The position numbers were made by a program, and so were the translations under genes. This document shows positions 50,577 to 59,389 of a DNA stretch of 64,000 nucleotides, piece after piece (the stretch's first letter is position 1; each line of letters starts with the position of its first letter). This DNA comes from Pararhizobium capsulatum DSM 1112 (GTDB lineage Bacteria; Pseudomonadota; Alphaproteobacteria; Rhizobiales; Rhizobiaceae). The notes beneath the pieces were generated by a model. That model saw only the letters and a program-made list of their open reading frames with translations, had not been told where the DNA came from and searched no databases. The stretch is from contig NZ_JAUSVF010000001.1 of assembly GCF_030814475.1 (NCBI RefSeq), positions 3,106,001-3,170,000 of the forward strand, written 5' to 3'.

Positions 50577-51791
50577 ATGGCCAAGAAGAAAGTCGCAATG
50601 CTCACCGCCGGTGGGCTCGCACCGTGTCTCTCATCCGCCGTTGGCGGCCTGATCGAGCGCTATACCGACGTCGCTCCCGACATTGAGCTCGTTGCCTACC
50701 GCTCCGGATACCAGGGCCTGCTGCTCGCCGACCGAATCGAAATCACGCGCGAGATGCGCGACAAGGCAGCCATCCTGCATCGCCATGGCGGCTCGCCGAT
50801 CGGCAACAGCCGCGTGAAGCTGACCAATGCGGCCGATTGCGTGAAGCGCGGCCTCGTCCAGGAAGGTGAAAACCCCCTCCGTGTCGCAGCAGAACGGCTT
50901 GCATCCGACGGCGTGACCATCCTCCATACGATTGGTGGTGACGACACGAACACGACAGCCGCCGATCTTGCTGCCTATCTCGGCGCCAACGGCTATGACC
51001 TGACAGTCGTCGGCTTGCCCAAGACCGTCGACAACGACGTCGTTCCCATCCGCCAGTCGCTCGGCGCCTGGACGGCCGCTGAGTATGGCGCTCGCTTCTT
51101 CGACAATGTCAGCAATGAACAAAGTGCGGCACCCAAGACACTGGTGGTGCATGAGGTCATGGGCCGCCACAGCGGCTGGCTGACAGCTGCGACGGCGCGC
51201 TCCTATATCAAGATAGCCAGTGAGAAGGAATTTGTCGGCGGCTTCATGATGAATGCCCAGATGAAGAACATCGACGGTCTCTACCTGCCCGAAATGGCTT
51301 TTGACCTCGAAGCGGAAGCGGAGCGGCTTCGCGGCGTCATGGCCAAGGCCGGTTCTGTGACGCTGTTCGTCAGTGAGGGTGCATGCCTCGATGCCATCGT
51401 TGCCGAACGCGAAGCCGCGGGCGAGACGATCAAGCGCGATGCCTTCGGCCACGTGAAGATCGACACCATCAATGTGGGCAACTGGTTCTCGAAGCAGTTC
51501 GCAAACCTGCTCGGCGCCGAACGCTCGATGGTGCAGAAATCCGGTTACTATGCCCGCTCCGCGCCCGCCAATGCCGATGACCTGCGCCTTATCCAGGGCA
51601 TGGTCGATCTTGCCGTGGAAAGCGCCCTCAACAAGGTTTCCGGCGTGACCGGACATGACGAGGACCAAAACGGCAAGCTGCGCACCATTGAATTCCCCCG
51701 CATCAAGGGCGGCAAGCATTTCGATACGTCCGCCAAGTGGTTTGGCGAGGTCATGGACAACATCGGTCAGTCCTGGAGCGCGGTGGGCTGA
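50577..51791 (+). CDS. pfp: Pyrophosphate-dependent phosphofructokinase
   Basis: 404-residue phosphofructokinase that uses PPi and works reversibly between glycolysis and gluconeogenesis. The phosphoryl-donor site reads GGDDTN at residues 120-125; the second Asp in place of Gly blocks the ATP alpha-phosphate and is the mark of PPi dependence. The catalytic PKTVDND is at 148-154, and MGRHSGWLTAATA and FVSEGACLD follow. GAGGAG precedes the ATG. Rhizobiaceae generally lack ATP-PFK and rely on the Entner-Doudoroff route, so this enzyme may be the only direct link. Confidence 0.95.
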   Translation: MAKKKVAMLTAGGLAPCLSSAVGGLIERYTDVAPDIELVAYRSGYQGLLLADRIEITREMRDKAAILHRHGGSPIGNSRVKLTNAADCVKRGLVQEGENPLRVAAERLASDGVTILHTIGGDDTNTTAADLAAYLGANGYDLTVVGLPKTVDNDVVPIRQSLGAWTAAEYGARFFDNVSNEQSAAPKTLVVHEVMGRHSGWLTAATARSYIKIASEKEFVGGFMMNAQMKNIDGLYLPEMAFDLEAEAERLRGVMAKAGSVTLFVSEGACLDAIVAEREAAGETIKRDAFGHVKIDTINVGNWFSKQFANLLGAERSMVQKSGYYARSAPANADDLRLIQGMVDLAVESALNKVSGVTGHDEDQNGKLRTIEFPRIKGGKHFDTSAKWFGEVMDNIGQSWSAVG

Positions 51792-51815
51792 AACTTCCGG
51801 CAGCACAAAACCTCC

Positions 51816-51845
51816 CGCGGCGGGCTTGACCCCTTCCCCGCCGCG
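51816..51845 (+). terminator. GC hairpin after pfp, weak terminator
   Basis: CGCGGCGGG pairs with CCCGCCGCG (9 bp) around a 12-base loop 25 bases after pfp. No T run follows, so termination would need help; the structure may instead protect the mRNA end. Confidence 0.35.
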
Positions 51846-51929
51846 TGGCTTGCTCGTCCGAAAGGCGCCGACGCGCCGTTCGGAGGATGGCATGCGCGAC
51901 GTTGTGCATGCCGGTGTTACAAGGGCTCC

Positions 51930-52571
51930 ATGATGATATCGATAGAACACTGGCTCGCTTTTGCAGCGGCCTCCGCCGTCATGCTGGCCATCCCCGGGCC
52001 AACTATTCTCCTGGTCATTTCCTATGCCCTCAGCCACGGTCGCAAGACGACCCGCGCCATCGTCGCAGGCGTCGCGCTTGGCGACTTCACAGCAATGACA
52101 GCCTCTATGCTTGGGCTCGGCGCACTGCTTGCGACATCGGCCGGGATCTTCACCGTGCTCAAATGGGTGGGGGCGGCCTATCTTGTCTGGCTCGGCATAA
52201 AGCTGTGGCGAGCGCCGGTCGTGCCGCCGCAGGAAACCGAAGGTGACGCAACGACGACCGAGCGGCCGATCCGCATTTTCCTTCACACCTATGTGGTGAC
52301 GGCGCTCAATCCCAAAAGCATCGTTTTCTTCGTCGCCTTTCTTCCGCAGTTTCTCGACGCGACCCTGCCGCTGCTGCCGCAGATGATGATCTTCGAGACG
52401 ACTTTCCTGGTGCTCGCGACCCTGAATGCAACGACATACGCATTGATGGCTTCGGCCGCGCGCAAGACGATCCGTAAGCCGAACATTCAGCGAATCGTCA
52501 ATCGCACGGGCGGCACTCTGCTTATCGGCGCCGGGTTTCTGACTGCCGGCTTGCGCCGCGCGGCGGGCTAG
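51930..52571 (+). CDS. LysE/RhtB family amino acid exporter
   Basis: 213-residue inner-membrane protein with about six helices. The family N-terminus is clear: AIPGPTILLVISYALSHGRKT (the PGP motif and the following basic loop), then AGVALGDFTAM, GAAYLVWLGIKLWR and ALNPKSIVFFVAFLPQF. Probably exports a neutral or basic amino acid or homoserine lactone; the substrate cannot be told. An ATG two codons in is an alternative start. Confidence 0.9.
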   Translation: MMISIEHWLAFAAASAVMLAIPGPTILLVISYALSHGRKTTRAIVAGVALGDFTAMTASMLGLGALLATSAGIFTVLKWVGAAYLVWLGIKLWRAPVVPPQETEGDATTTERPIRIFLHTYVVTALNPKSIVFFVAFLPQFLDATLPLLPQMMIFETTFLVLATLNATTYALMASAARKTIRKPNIQRIVNRTGGTLLIGAGFLTAGLRRAAG

Positions 52572-52686
52572 GAATCCTCGCGACTTGCGGTCGACTGCCC
52601 TATGCGTTAATAAAGTTCTACATCTGGCGGCTTTCGGCTGCTGATTTGCGGGGAAGCTGAAAAGCTTGACAGCAGGAAACGACAGA

Positions 52687-53838
52687 ATGGCTAGAATCGG
52701 TTTTTCCATCTCAAATCAGGTGCTTACGGCATGCGCAATCGCATCCGCAACCCTGATGGCGGGTTGCTCGAGCGTCGATAACACATCGACCAAACAGTTA
52801 TCGGCGATTCAGACACCAAAACCTCAGCCTTCTGCCACTACGCAAACAGCTGCTTACGCAGTTCCCGCCCAGAACGGCACCACGCCAACACCCACCGCCT
52901 ACGCCACGCCTGGCACAACGCTCACTCCCGCCCAGCAGGCTGCCGCGCAACTCGGCGCGATGACAAGCCAGCAGACGGCGGCAGCAACGACAACGCCAGC
53001 CACGACCGCAGTCCCCGCCGCATCAGCTACGGCCAGCGCCGCCGCTGTAGATGCCGACACCCCGCCCCCGGTTGATCTCGCTGCTGCAGCCGCCGCAACC
53101 ACTTTTGTCGTGCCCGGCATGCCCGCCCTGCCCACGCCGCGCCCCGATATTCCGCAGACTGCCGCAGTCGCCGCCGCAACCCCGGTTGCAGCCTCGCCGG
53201 TCCAGATCGCTTCTGCCGTTCCGCAGCAGGAACCGCTTCCCGAAGCTGCAGCCGCGATGGTTCAAACGGCCTCCTTTGGTACCTCTCCGCAGATTCCACA
53301 GGGCATGTATGCCATGGCCGCTATGGAATCGGATTTCGATACCGGTGAACCGATGGGCCTCGAAAACCTGGTCGCCAGGGAAATGATCGTGCCGATGCCG
53401 CGCCCCGGTTCCGCCGTGGGCTATGCCGCGGCAAGCGCCATGCCGGCCTCGCTGACGACAGCACTGGCTGCAAAGCCAACCAGCTCGCGGCCCGAACTTG
53501 ACCGCCTGATCAGCTTCTATGCCAAGCTGAACGGCATTCCTGAAGAGCTCGTTCACCGAGTCGTCAAGCGCGAGAGCACCTACAATCCGCGCGCCTATCA
53601 CAATGGCAACTACGGCCTCATGCAGATCCGCTACAACACGGCCAAGGGTCTCGGCTATGAGGGTCCGGCCGAAGGTCTTTTCGACGCCGAAACCAATCTG
53701 AAATATGCGACGAAGTATCTGCGCGGCGCATGGGTCGTTGCCGACAGCCAGCACGACAGCGCCGTAAAGCTCTATGCCAGCGGCTATTACTACACGGCCA
53801 AGCGCAAGGGTCTGCTCGACGACCTCGACATGCGCTGA
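52687..53838 (+). CDS. Lipoprotein lytic transglycosylase with Ala/Thr/Pro-rich linker
   Basis: 383 residues from ATG 52687 (AGGA upstream; the TTG seven codons earlier is less likely). Lipobox LMAGC with Cys27. Residues 30-260 are low-complexity, rich in Ala, Thr, Pro and Gln (ATTTPATTAVPA, AAAAATTFVVPG), a flexible spacer able to reach from the outer membrane to the murein. The C-terminal 120 residues form the SLT domain, with the catalytic Glu in VVKRESTYNPRAY and the motifs NYGLMQIRYNTA and FDAETNLKYATKYL. The spacer is unusually long. Confidence 0.9.
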   Translation: MARIGFSISNQVLTACAIASATLMAGCSSVDNTSTKQLSAIQTPKPQPSATTQTAAYAVPAQNGTTPTPTAYATPGTTLTPAQQAAAQLGAMTSQQTAAATTTPATTAVPAASATASAAAVDADTPPPVDLAAAAAATTFVVPGMPALPTPRPDIPQTAAVAAATPVAASPVQIASAVPQQEPLPEAAAAMVQTASFGTSPQIPQGMYAMAAMESDFDTGEPMGLENLVAREMIVPMPRPGSAVGYAAASAMPASLTTALAAKPTSSRPELDRLISFYAKLNGIPEELVHRVVKRESTYNPRAYHNGNYGLMQIRYNTAKGLGYEGPAEGLFDAETNLKYATKYLRGAWVVADSQHDSAVKLYASGYYYTAKRKGLLDDLDMR

Positions 53839-53877
53839 TCGCTCAACCGATCACCATCCGGTTTTATCTGAAGGCGA

Positions 53878-55227
53878 TTATCGGATCGCCTTTATGATTT
53901 CTGCATCCAGCGTACGCACGTCATAACCAAGCGAAGACGGTGTCAGACCGAGCCGCACCACGGCGAGATCCAGCGACGGCACGATCATGACCGTCTGCCC
54001 GTCATGCCCCTGCATCCAGTAGGCATCACCCGGCAAATCGATGGCCTTGTTACCCGGCCCCTCCGTCCACACTTGCCCTTCGCCATAGGCGCCCTTGGAC
54101 GCTGATGTCGGCGTGCGCATGAAATCGACATAGCCTTCCGGCAATATCTGCTGATCGTTCCAACGACCGCCGCGCAACAGGAACAGGGCAAAGCGCGCCC
54201 AGTCGCGCGCTGTCGCATACATGTAAGACGAGCCGACGAACGTGCCGTGCGCATCCGGCTCCAGGACCGCGCTGTTCATGCCAAGCGGACGAAACAGCGT
54301 GACACGCGGAAAGACCAGGGCTTCGCGCGTGCTATCGAAAGTCTGCATCCAGAGATGCGAAAGCAGCGTACTGGTGCCGCTGGAGTAGCTGAAATTTTTG
54401 CCCGGCGCGGCCACAAGCGGTTTGTCGGCGGCAAAGCCGGCCATGTCGCCCTCTAGGAACAGCATGCGCGTGACATCCGTCACGGAACCATAATCCTCGT
54501 TGAACTCCAGTCCGCTCTGCATGCCCATGAGATCAGAGAGCTTGATGCTGTTGCGTGGATCGTTACGCCATTGCGGCATGAGTTCCGTGCGATCGAGCGC
54601 CATGCGTCCGTCGCGGATGCGCAAGCCGATCAGCGCGGCGGTCACTGTTTTCGTCATCGACCAGCCGAGGAGCGGCGTATTTCGATTGAAACCTTCGCCA
54701 TATCTTTCAGCAACGATCCTGCCGTTCCTGACGACCACGAGCCCACGAATACCTGGACCGGCAAGAGTATCGTTCTGGACGACGGACTGGAGTGCCGGCT
54801 CGGGTACGACCCCGTCCCCCTCAGGCCAAGGCTTGGTCTCATCTCCGGGACCGCTCCGGCGACGCAACTGACGATTGCCGGGAAAGGCGGAAAAGTCTCC
54901 ATCGGCAACGGTGGTGCAGCCCAATCCTTCGCGATAGATCGCATGGCCGGGGGCCGCAAAACCGAAAATCCGCGCGGTCACCGACTTGCGGGCATCATCT
55001 ACGGAAACACGTATGAAGCGTAGAAGCGGGTTTCCCGGCGCCTGAACATCCTCGGACAAAACCTGCGAAGCGTTGCGGCCTGCCAGGAAAACGTTCGAGC
55101 AGACAATCTTGGCGGCATAGGCATCGCCGATTCGCAGCAGTTCCGGCGGAGACACGGCGAGCCATGCAGCAGCTGACGCTATGAGGGCGATCGCCGAGCC
55201 TGCGAGCCATTTCAAAACCTTACGCAT
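53878..55227 (-). CDS. Beta-lactamase-related serine hydrolase
   Basis: 449 residues from ATG 55227 (MRKVLKWLAG), with one N-terminal hydrophobic segment serving as signal or anchor. A class C beta-lactamase/esterase fold: SxxK as SMTK at 190-193, Tyr of the second motif in YSSGTSTLL, and the third motif as HDGQ in place of KTG. The N-terminal 150 residues are an extra domain without a name I recognise. Likely a periplasmic peptidase or esterase, not a resistance enzyme. Convergent with the SLT lipoprotein gene. Confidence 0.85.
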   Translation of the reverse strand: MRKVLKWLAGSAIALIASAAAWLAVSPPELLRIGDAYAAKIVCSNVFLAGRNASQVLSEDVQAPGNPLLRFIRVSVDDARKSVTARIFGFAAPGHAIYREGLGCTTVADGDFSAFPGNRQLRRRSGPGDETKPWPEGDGVVPEPALQSVVQNDTLAGPGIRGLVVVRNGRIVAERYGEGFNRNTPLLGWSMTKTVTAALIGLRIRDGRMALDRTELMPQWRNDPRNSIKLSDLMGMQSGLEFNEDYGSVTDVTRMLFLEGDMAGFAADKPLVAAPGKNFSYSSGTSTLLSHLWMQTFDSTREALVFPRVTLFRPLGMNSAVLEPDAHGTFVGSSYMYATARDWARFALFLLRGGRWNDQQILPEGYVDFMRTPTSASKGAYGEGQVWTEGPGNKAIDLPGDAYWMQGHDGQTVMIVPSLDLAVVRLGLTPSSLGYDVRTLDAEIIKAIR

Positions 55228-55391
55228 CAACTCCGCCTCTGCCTCGCCCGAAGATCGATCGCGACCCATCCTCAAATCAAAAGAGCACGGTCAGGAAAAC
55301 AGGATTCAGCCCATTTAGGAAGAGCATGCGGCAATCAATTCGCCGCTACTGGTCTATTCCATTGAATAGATAAGACAAATATCGAAGCGCA

Positions 55392-56963
55392 TCAGGCGAG
55401 ACGCCCCTCGCCCTTGAGGAGATCGCGGTCGAGAATGCCCATGACATCCTCGGCGCCGACCGGACGGGAAATCAGGAAGCCCTGAGCTTCGGAGGCTCCG
55501 AGCGCACGGACAAATTCCATCTGTCCCTCCGTCTCGATTCCTTCGATGGTCGTCGAGACCTGGAACGTGTTGCCGAGCTGGAGAATGATATCGACAAGTT
55601 CGGCATCGCGGCTGTTGGCAAGCATGGCGCGGGTAAAGGAGCGATCTACCTTGAGTTGATCGAGCGGAAAACGGCGAAGATTGTTGATCGAGGAGAAGCC
55701 GACACCAAAATCGTCGAGTGCAATGCGCACGCCATGAGACCGCAGCTCCGCCAAGCTCTCGCAGATGACGGCGGCATCGACGGAGAAGATCGATTCGGTC
55801 ACTTCGATCGTCAGACGCCCCGGCGCCAGTCCGGCATCGGCAAGGCATTGCTTGACATAGGGGACGAAGGAACGGTCCTTGAACTGATCACCGGCCACAT
55901 TGACGGCCACACCCGTCGGCGACGGCCAATGCGAGGCTTCCTGGCAGGCGGTGCGCATCACCCAGTTGCCGATCGGCAGGATCATGCCCGTCTTTTCAGC
56001 GGCTCCGATAAAAACATCGGGCTGAATGATGCCCTTCTGGGGATGGTGCCAGCGGATGAGCGCCTCAAAGGAACGCACCGCACGGCTCTCCACGCCGACG
56101 ATCGGCTGATATTGAAGAAAGAATTCGCCAGCCGCCAGCGCACGGGAAAGATCGTGCTCGATCTCCAGTTTGCGGCAGGCTTCCTGCGCCATTTCCAGGC
56201 TGTAGTAGACATGGCTGTTGCCGGGAATTTCCTTCGCCTTGTAAAGCGCCAGATCAGCCTGCTTCAGGAGTTCAGTCATCGAGCCGTCGCTATCCTGTGC
56301 CAGCGCAACGCCGATGCTGGCGCATGTCCAGAACTTGCCGGCGTCGAGTTCAAACGGTTCGGTAAAGAGTGCCTCCACGGCGCTAATAATGTCCTGGACT
56401 TTACCTTCGGAAGGCGCCCCGGAGATGAGAACGACAAATTCGTCGCCACCGAGCCGATAGACACCGGCAATGCCATTGAGCGTTCCGGTCAGGCGACGGC
56501 TGAGTGTGATGAGGAGCTGGTCTCCGGCGTCATGTCCCATGGTATCATTGACGAACTTGAAACGATCGAGGTCGAGAAGCAGCAGCGCCCCATAACCATT
56601 TTCCCCGTCTGTCTCGGGGGACTGCATATTCATGTCGCGCTCGAGGGCGAAACGATTTGCCACGCCTGTGAGCTGATCGGTGTGAACGGCACGGGAGAGT
56701 TGCTGCTCAGTTTCACGACGACGCTCAAGCTCCTCAACGAGGCGAGCGCGCGAGCGGCTCCATTGAAAGATCAGCGCACCGCTCATCAGCGGCAGCACGA
56801 TAGCGCTGAACAGCGCCGTAGCACCGAAGGAAAGAAACGATCCACCGCCGAAGATGCCGTGACCATAAAGCAGAGCAGTGGGCAAAAGTGCTCCTGCCAC
56901 CATGCCTACGATGGCATTTCTGAGTTCGGAGCTGAGCGGAAACACCTTAAACATCATGTTCAT
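55392..56963 (-). CDS. Membrane GGDEF-EAL protein (cyclic-di-GMP turnover)
   Basis: 523 residues: two N-terminal hydrophobic helices (NAIVGMVAGALLPTALLYG; ATALFSAIVLPLMSGALIF), no sensor domain beyond them, a GGDEF domain with the intact YRLGGDEFVVL active site, and an EAL domain with the key residues present (SFEALIRWHHP, AVNVAG, EVTES, LDDFGVGFSS, QLKVDRSF, IEGIETEG). Both activities could therefore be real. AGGA stands five bases before the ATG. It is divergent from btaA across about 290 bases. Confidence 0.95.
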   Translation of the reverse strand: MNMMFKVFPLSSELRNAIVGMVAGALLPTALLYGHGIFGGGSFLSFGATALFSAIVLPLMSGALIFQWSRSRARLVEELERRRETEQQLSRAVHTDQLTGVANRFALERDMNMQSPETDGENGYGALLLLDLDRFKFVNDTMGHDAGDQLLITLSRRLTGTLNGIAGVYRLGGDEFVVLISGAPSEGKVQDIISAVEALFTEPFELDAGKFWTCASIGVALAQDSDGSMTELLKQADLALYKAKEIPGNSHVYYSLEMAQEACRKLEIEHDLSRALAAGEFFLQYQPIVGVESRAVRSFEALIRWHHPQKGIIQPDVFIGAAEKTGMILPIGNWVMRTACQEASHWPSPTGVAVNVAGDQFKDRSFVPYVKQCLADAGLAPGRLTIEVTESIFSVDAAVICESLAELRSHGVRIALDDFGVGFSSINNLRRFPLDQLKVDRSFTRAMLANSRDAELVDIILQLGNTFQVSTTIEGIETEGQMEFVRALGASEAQGFLISRPVGAEDVMGILDRDLLKGEGRLA

Positions 56964-57193
56964 CCTGACAGACTGATTCTGCTGCGACTGACTTCGGCAA
57001 TATTGGGCACCGGAAGAAATATGCGGTCCTCACTAAAATTGACCAGAATGTATAAACGATTTCGCTACCAAATCGTGAATGCACCGAAACAACTGGCGAG
57101 TGCGAACATCCATGTTTAACAAATATTTGATGTCGATCGCCCATCTCGCGGTCGCCAGCAAGCTTTTCAAGGCGAGGACGGGCGCGCTTTGTG

Positions 57194-57222
57194 ACGTCAT
57201 CAAACTGTAGCCGACTCGACAT
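57194..57222 (+). promoter_or_regulatory. Degenerate PHO-box-like repeats before btaA
   Basis: Three heptamers at 11-bp period, ACGTCAT, CTGTAGC and TCGACAT, match the CTGTCAT unit at 5, 4 and 4 of 7 positions. btaAB is PhoB-activated in related bacteria, which motivates the call; the match alone is weak. The end lies 34 bases before the btaA ATG, which would allow overlap with a promoter. Confidence 0.3.
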
Positions 57223-57256
57223 ACAAGCGGCCAACCGAAAAAACGGATGGCGCGCA

Positions 57257-58507
57257 ATGACTGATCTCGCTCCCGATGCCGGCTACAGCCGGAAGAACGA
57301 CAAGCTTAAAACCGCTCTTATTCAGCATGATGCGCTGAGCTTTGCCGGCCTGTCCGAGCGATTGTTCGGCCTGCTCTTTTCCGGTCTCGTCTACCCGCAG
57401 ATATGGGAAGACCCTGATGTCGATATGGAGGCGATGCAGCTTACGAGCGCGCATCGGATCGTGACCATCGGCTCCGGCGGTTGCAACATGCTGGCCTATC
57501 TTTCGGCTGGCCCAAACCAGATCGATGTGGTCGATCTCAACCGTCACCACGTCGCCCTCAACCGTTTGAAACTCTCGGCTTTTCTCCATCTTCCCAGTCA
57601 CGGTGATGTCAGTCGCTTCTTCGGAGAAGCAGGGCTTGCCAGCAATGTTCAGGCCTATGACCTTTTCATCGCGCCGAAACTCGACAAGGCGGCCCGCGAC
57701 TATTGGAACGGCCGCGACCTGATCGGCCGTCGGCGCATCAGCGTCTTTTCGCGCAACATCTACCGCACCGGGTTGCTTGGTCGCTTCATTGGCCTTGGTC
57801 ACCTTGTTGCCCGCCTGCACGGCGTTGATCCAAGCGAACTGGTTCAGGCGAGATCCATCCGCGAGCAGCGGCAGTTTTTCGATAAACGACTGGCGCCCCT
57901 CTTCGATCGTCCGTTCGTCCGCTGGATCACGGCACGCAAGAGTTCGCTCTTCGGCCTCGGCATTCCGCCGCAGCAGTTCGACGAGCTGGCTCGCCTCAGC
58001 GAAGAACGCTCTCTGTCCGGCGTACTGCGCGGCCGATTGGAAAAACTCGTCTGCCACTTCCCGCTCAAGGAAAACTATTTCGCCTGGCAGGCCTTTGCCC
58101 GACGTTATCCTCAGCCCCATGAAGGCGAACTGCCTCTCTATCTGCAGGAAGGTTCGCGCGACGCCATTCGCGACGGTGCCGAGCGCGTCACGGTTCACCA
58201 CGCGAACTTTACCGAGCTTCTTGCCGGCAAGCCCGCAGCTTCGGTCGATCGCTACGTGCTCCTGGATGCCCAGGACTGGATGAACGACGAGCAACTGAAC
58301 AACCTCTGGACCGAGATTTCCCGCACGGCCGCACCGGGCGCGATTGTCATTTTCCGCACCGCCGCCGAATCCAGTATCCTTGATGGTCGTCTGTCCGACA
58401 CGTTGCTTGGGCAGTGGGAGTATGACGCTGCCCGCTCGCAGGAGCTGTGCCGCAAGGACCGCTCGGCAATCTACGGCGGCTTCCACATCTACCGGAAAAA
58501 ACCGTGA
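57257..58507 (+). CDS. btaA: SAM:diacylglycerol 3-amino-3-carboxypropyltransferase BtaA
   Basis: First enzyme of betaine-lipid (DGTS) synthesis, moving the aminocarboxypropyl group of SAM to diacylglycerol. 416 residues from ATG 57257 (MTDLAPDAGYSRKND); the GTG at 57191 would lie inside the candidate promoter. DUF3419 features: YPQIWEDPDVDMEAM, a SAM-fold motif TIGSGGCNMLAYLS and VVDLNRHHVALNRLK, and a second motif YVLLDAQDWMNDEQL. The btaB start overlaps the stop by 3 bases (GTGA), giving a coupled pair that makes phosphorus-free membrane lipid. Confidence 0.93.
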   Translation: MTDLAPDAGYSRKNDKLKTALIQHDALSFAGLSERLFGLLFSGLVYPQIWEDPDVDMEAMQLTSAHRIVTIGSGGCNMLAYLSAGPNQIDVVDLNRHHVALNRLKLSAFLHLPSHGDVSRFFGEAGLASNVQAYDLFIAPKLDKAARDYWNGRDLIGRRRISVFSRNIYRTGLLGRFIGLGHLVARLHGVDPSELVQARSIREQRQFFDKRLAPLFDRPFVRWITARKSSLFGLGIPPQQFDELARLSEERSLSGVLRGRLEKLVCHFPLKENYFAWQAFARRYPQPHEGELPLYLQEGSRDAIRDGAERVTVHHANFTELLAGKPAASVDRYVLLDAQDWMNDEQLNNLWTEISRTAAPGAIVIFRTAAESSILDGRLSDTLLGQWEYDAARSQELCRKDRSAIYGGFHIYRKKP

Positions 58508-59178
58508 CCCTGACGCGGACCTTCGACAGCCATGCGGACCGGATGGATCGCATGTATCGCTACCAGCGCCACATCTACGACCTGACCCGCAAATACTATC
58601 TCTTCGGTCGTGACACGATGATCCGGGAGCTGGGCGTGCCGGTTGGTGGAACCGTGCTGGAAGTCGGTTGCGGCACCGGGCGAAACCTCGCCCTCATCGC
58701 CAAACGGTTTCCCGGTGCCCGACTGTTCGGGCTGGATATTTCCGCCGAGATGCTGTCCAGCGCTCAGGCCAAGCTGGCGTCCCTCGGAGAGTGTGGAGCA
58801 CATACGGACCTTCCGGTCCTGCGGGTCGCCGATGCAACGGATTTTTCTCCCGAGCAATTCGACGCCAGCGGCTTCGACCGCATCGTCATCTCCTATGCTC
58901 TCTCGATGATTCCCGACTGGGAAAAGGCGATCGATGCCGCGATTGCGGCACTCAACCCGGGCGGTTCGCTGCATATCGCTGATTTTGGCCAACAGGAGCG
59001 CCTGCCCCGATTCGCTGGCAACACCCTGAAAGCCTGGCTTCGCCGCTTCCATGTCACGCCCCGCCCCTTGCTGCGGCAAGCGCTGCAACAGCGGGCGGAT
59101 GCCACGGGAGCCACGCTCGAATTTCGGGCGCTCGGACGCGGATATGCCTGGCTCGCGATCTATCAGCAGGCCCATTGA
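58504..59178 (+). CDS. btaB: Diacylglyceryl-homoserine N-methyltransferase BtaB
   Basis: Trimethylates the homoserine head group made by BtaA to give DGTS. 224 residues from a GTG at 58504 that overlaps the btaA stop; the longer frame upstream lies wholly inside btaA. SAM-binding motif I is LEVGCGTGRNLALIAKRFPG, with LFGLDISAEMLSSA as motif II and FDRIVISYALSMIPDWE later. The Tyr-rich N-terminus (MYRYQRHIYDLTRKYYLFGRD, lightly interrupted) is usual for BtaB. Confidence 0.93.
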   Translation: MTLTRTFDSHADRMDRMYRYQRHIYDLTRKYYLFGRDTMIRELGVPVGGTVLEVGCGTGRNLALIAKRFPGARLFGLDISAEMLSSAQAKLASLGECGAHTDLPVLRVADATDFSPEQFDASGFDRIVISYALSMIPDWEKAIDAAIAALNPGGSLHIADFGQQERLPRFAGNTLKAWLRRFHVTPRPLLRQALQQRADATGATLEFRALGRGYAWLAIYQQAH

Positions 59179-59286
59179 AGCAGTCAGTCGCTGCGACCTC
59201 AGGTATCGACGCTTGTGCGAACCATACCGAATGCGGCATTTTCGTCGCGCTTTAGCAATTGCGGCTTGAAAATAACCCAATTTTTA

Positions 59287-59340
59287 CCATGATGTGGTGA
59301 GGATGAGGTTCACGCCTCCCGGGGGATCGTCACATCATGG
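59287..59340 (+). promoter_or_regulatory. 10-bp inverted repeat before the GH25 gene
   Basis: CCATGATGTG at 59287-59296 is exactly complementary to CACATCATGG at 59331-59340, 34 bases apart. It ends 49 bases before the start codon. It could be an operator with two half-sites or a leader stem-loop; no function can be assigned. Confidence 0.4.
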
Positions 59341-59389
59341 ACATGATCGGATGAGGTTGGATCGTCGATCTTTTCGAAACGGGAACCTC

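Noticed and set aside
50631..52709. Very long minus-strand open frame (692 codons) antisense to pfp and the LysE gene
   Set aside because: It mirrors two genes with clear family motifs, runs through the gap between them, and its translation is Arg/Gly/His-rich without domains; long antisense frames are expected at this GC content.
53839..53877. Small AACCG/CGGTT hairpin between the convergent SLT and serine hydrolase genes
   Set aside because: Stem of only five pairs with a short T run; too weak to call a terminator.
57200..58486. Minus-strand frame of 428 codons opposite btaA
   Set aside because: BtaA motifs and the coupling to btaB settle the coding strand.
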